Of a DNA stretch of 64,000 nucleotides, positions 63,124 through 64,000 are shown piece by piece (position 1 is the stretch's first letter; each line of letters begins with the position of its first letter). This DNA comes from Halobacterium bonnevillei. GTDB lineage: Archaea; Halobacteriota; Halobacteria; Halobacteriales; Halobacteriaceae. The stretch spans positions 1 to 64,000 of the forward strand of contig NZ_WUUU01000003.1 of assembly GCF_009831555.1 (NCBI RefSeq), read 5' to 3'. The notes beneath the pieces were generated by a model. That model saw only the letters and a program-made list of their open reading frames with translations. It searched no databases and was not told where the DNA came from. A program made the translations under genes and the position numbers.

Positions 63124-63897
63124 TCACTGGCCGTACTGGTAGTTGACAGTGATAGTGTTCTGGACCTCCTGGAGCTGGTCGAGGAGGTCAGCTTGATACG
63201 CTTCGTCCTGGATGCGTTTCGTTGGGACGACGATCCCAATCGAACCGAGCACCTCCGCTTCGACCGTAATTGGAACGGCAATCATTCCCATGCCGATTAC
63301 CTGTTCGTCCCAGTCCACGGCGTATCCGTCCGCCCGGATTTCGGCGAGTTCGGCTTTCAACCGCCCTGGGTCAGTTATCGTGTGCTGGGTTCTGGCTTCG
63401 AGCCCCCGCTGGTCGAGGATCTCGTCGATGCGGTCTTCCGAGAGTTTCGCGAGAATCGCTTTCCCCGTCGCGACGGTGTGTAGCGGCGTCGACGCTCCCG
63501 GATAGGTGCCGAGGCTGAGCGCCTGGTCACCACCTTCCTGGTGGAGAATCACTCCGACTCCTCCCATTTCGACCGTCAGGCCGATCAGCTCGCCAGTGTT
63601 CTCCGAGAGGCGCCGCATCTCGGGTTGTGCAAGCTGGAACAGCCGATTTCTGTACCGCATCCGCCCCGCAATCGTGAGGAAGTAGGCGCTGATGGTGTAC
63701 TCGCCTTTCTCCTTGTTGACGAACTTCGTGTCCGTGAGCGATTCCAGATAGTCGTACACCGTGCTGTTGGGCACGTCGAGCTCCGCAGCAATTTCAGTCG
63801 GGCCAGCCCCGTCGAGTTTCCACAGCAGGTCCAGGATCTCGAAGGCGCGCGTGACGGTGGTGAGTGACGTCATGATTTGGGTGACAGTACCAGCCAT
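63124..63897 (-). CDS. IclR-family transcriptional regulator
   Basis: 257 residues. An N-terminal winged helix (about 10-75: TRAFEILDLLWKLDGAG, recognition helix LDVPNSTVYDYLESLTD) is followed by the effector domain (about 90-250: YRNRLFQLAQPEMRRLSENTG, TPLHTVATGKAILAKLSEDRI, GMGMIAVPITVEAEVLG). It is the likely regulator of the acyl-CoA ligase, thioesterase and LigM/MetF genes. The palindrome at 63911-63927 lies 14-30 nt before the start, suggesting autoregulation. ATG 63897 was chosen; ATG 63873 (MTSLTTV) is the alternative. Confidence 0.93.
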   Translation of the reverse strand: MAGTVTQIMTSLTTVTRAFEILDLLWKLDGAGPTEIAAELDVPNSTVYDYLESLTDTKFVNKEKGEYTISAYFLTIAGRMRYRNRLFQLAQPEMRRLSENTGELIGLTVEMGGVGVILHQEGGDQALSLGTYPGASTPLHTVATGKAILAKLSEDRIDEILDQRGLEARTQHTITDPGRLKAELAEIRADGYAVDWDEQVIGMGMIAVPITVEAEVLGSIGIVVPTKRIQDEAYQADLLDQLQEVQNTITVNYQYGQ

Positions 63898-63910
63898 GCG
63901 GTAATGTAAT

Positions 63911-63927
63911 TTCCGATTAATTCGGAT
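63911..63927. promoter_or_regulatory. Putative IclR operator, site 3 (right cluster)
   Basis: T-TCCGA-TTAAT-TCGGA-T, overlapping the promoter region of the IclR gene (start 63897). Together with the other two sites it defines NTCCGA-N4-TTCGGAT. Confidence 0.55.
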
Positions 63928-64000
63928 GCGTCTGCGGGCGAGGGTCCGACAGGGATGTCGGCCGCTAGCGAACATCCCCCATAGCGATCGCGGACCGGAA

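Noticed and set aside
62755-63483. 242-residue rightward frame crossing the convergent region
   Set aside because: Its second half is antisense to the IclR gene, and the first half has no domain or start signal of its own.
1-64000. CRISPR arrays, insertion sequences, rRNA and replication origins
   Set aside because: No regularly spaced repeats, transposase signatures, ribosomal RNA sequence or orc/cdc6 gene were seen.

Overview
The window is a GC-rich chromosomal segment from a halophilic archaeon (class Halobacteria). This rests on the very acidic proteins, Tat-type lipoprotein signals (twin Arg followed by a lipobox), TATA boxes about 25-30 nt before start codons that imply leaderless transcripts, and families typical of haloarchaea (DUF211, tandem UspA, HxlR and IclR regulators, halocyanin-like blue copper proteins). 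No rRNA, tRNA, CRISPR array or insertion sequence was recognised. The left edge cuts a 2-oxoacid dehydrogenase E2 gene.

Layout. 1-4.2 kb: E2 and E3 of a 2-oxoacid dehydrogenase complex, a D-2-hydroxyacid dehydrogenase, and an IclR regulator flanked by three near-identical 15-bp sites. 5.1-13.1 kb: aldo/keto reductase, flavin-type oxidase, a P2-type cation ATPase, DUF211, a VIT1-like membrane protein, tandem UspA, small membrane proteins and an HxlR regulator. 13.3-20.2 kb: a secreted blue-copper fusion protein, a gene with a suspected frameshift, dihydrofolate reductase, and an FAD oxidase divergent from its probable regulator. 21.1-30 kb: isochorismatase-type amidase, an ABC-2 exporter, DUF998, FKBP isomerase, a folate cyclodeaminase-like protein, an AhpD-like protein and aconitase.

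30.2-46.4 kb is a catabolic island. A leftward, translationally coupled operon (hyuA-hyuB-Asp/Glu racemase-M24 peptidase) is divergent from a complete Dpp/Opp-type importer (SBP, two permeases, two ATPases). The importer is followed by a second hyuA-hyuB pair and a cupin. Together they suggest uptake and ATP-dependent opening of a cyclic amide such as a hydantoin or oxoproline-like compound; the substrate cannot be read from sequence. An Lrp/AsnC regulator and a class V aminotransferase follow.

49.0-55.3 kb is a full seven-gene Mrp/Mnh Na+/H+ antiporter operon (A-G).

56.3-63.9 kb is the most unusual region. Two paralogous GcvT-superfamily proteins, resembling the tetrahydrofolate-dependent O-demethylase LigM, flank a short MetF-like methylenetetrahydrofolate reductase. 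Beside them are an acyl-CoA thioesterase, an acyl-CoA ligase and an IclR regulator. I infer a folate-coupled demethylation and acyl-CoA pathway, parallel to the bacterial ligM-metF system for methoxylated aromatic acids but in an archaeon. Three copies of a TCCGA-N5-TCGGA palindrome occur around the IclR gene, two of them in a convergent intergenic region where no promoter is expected.
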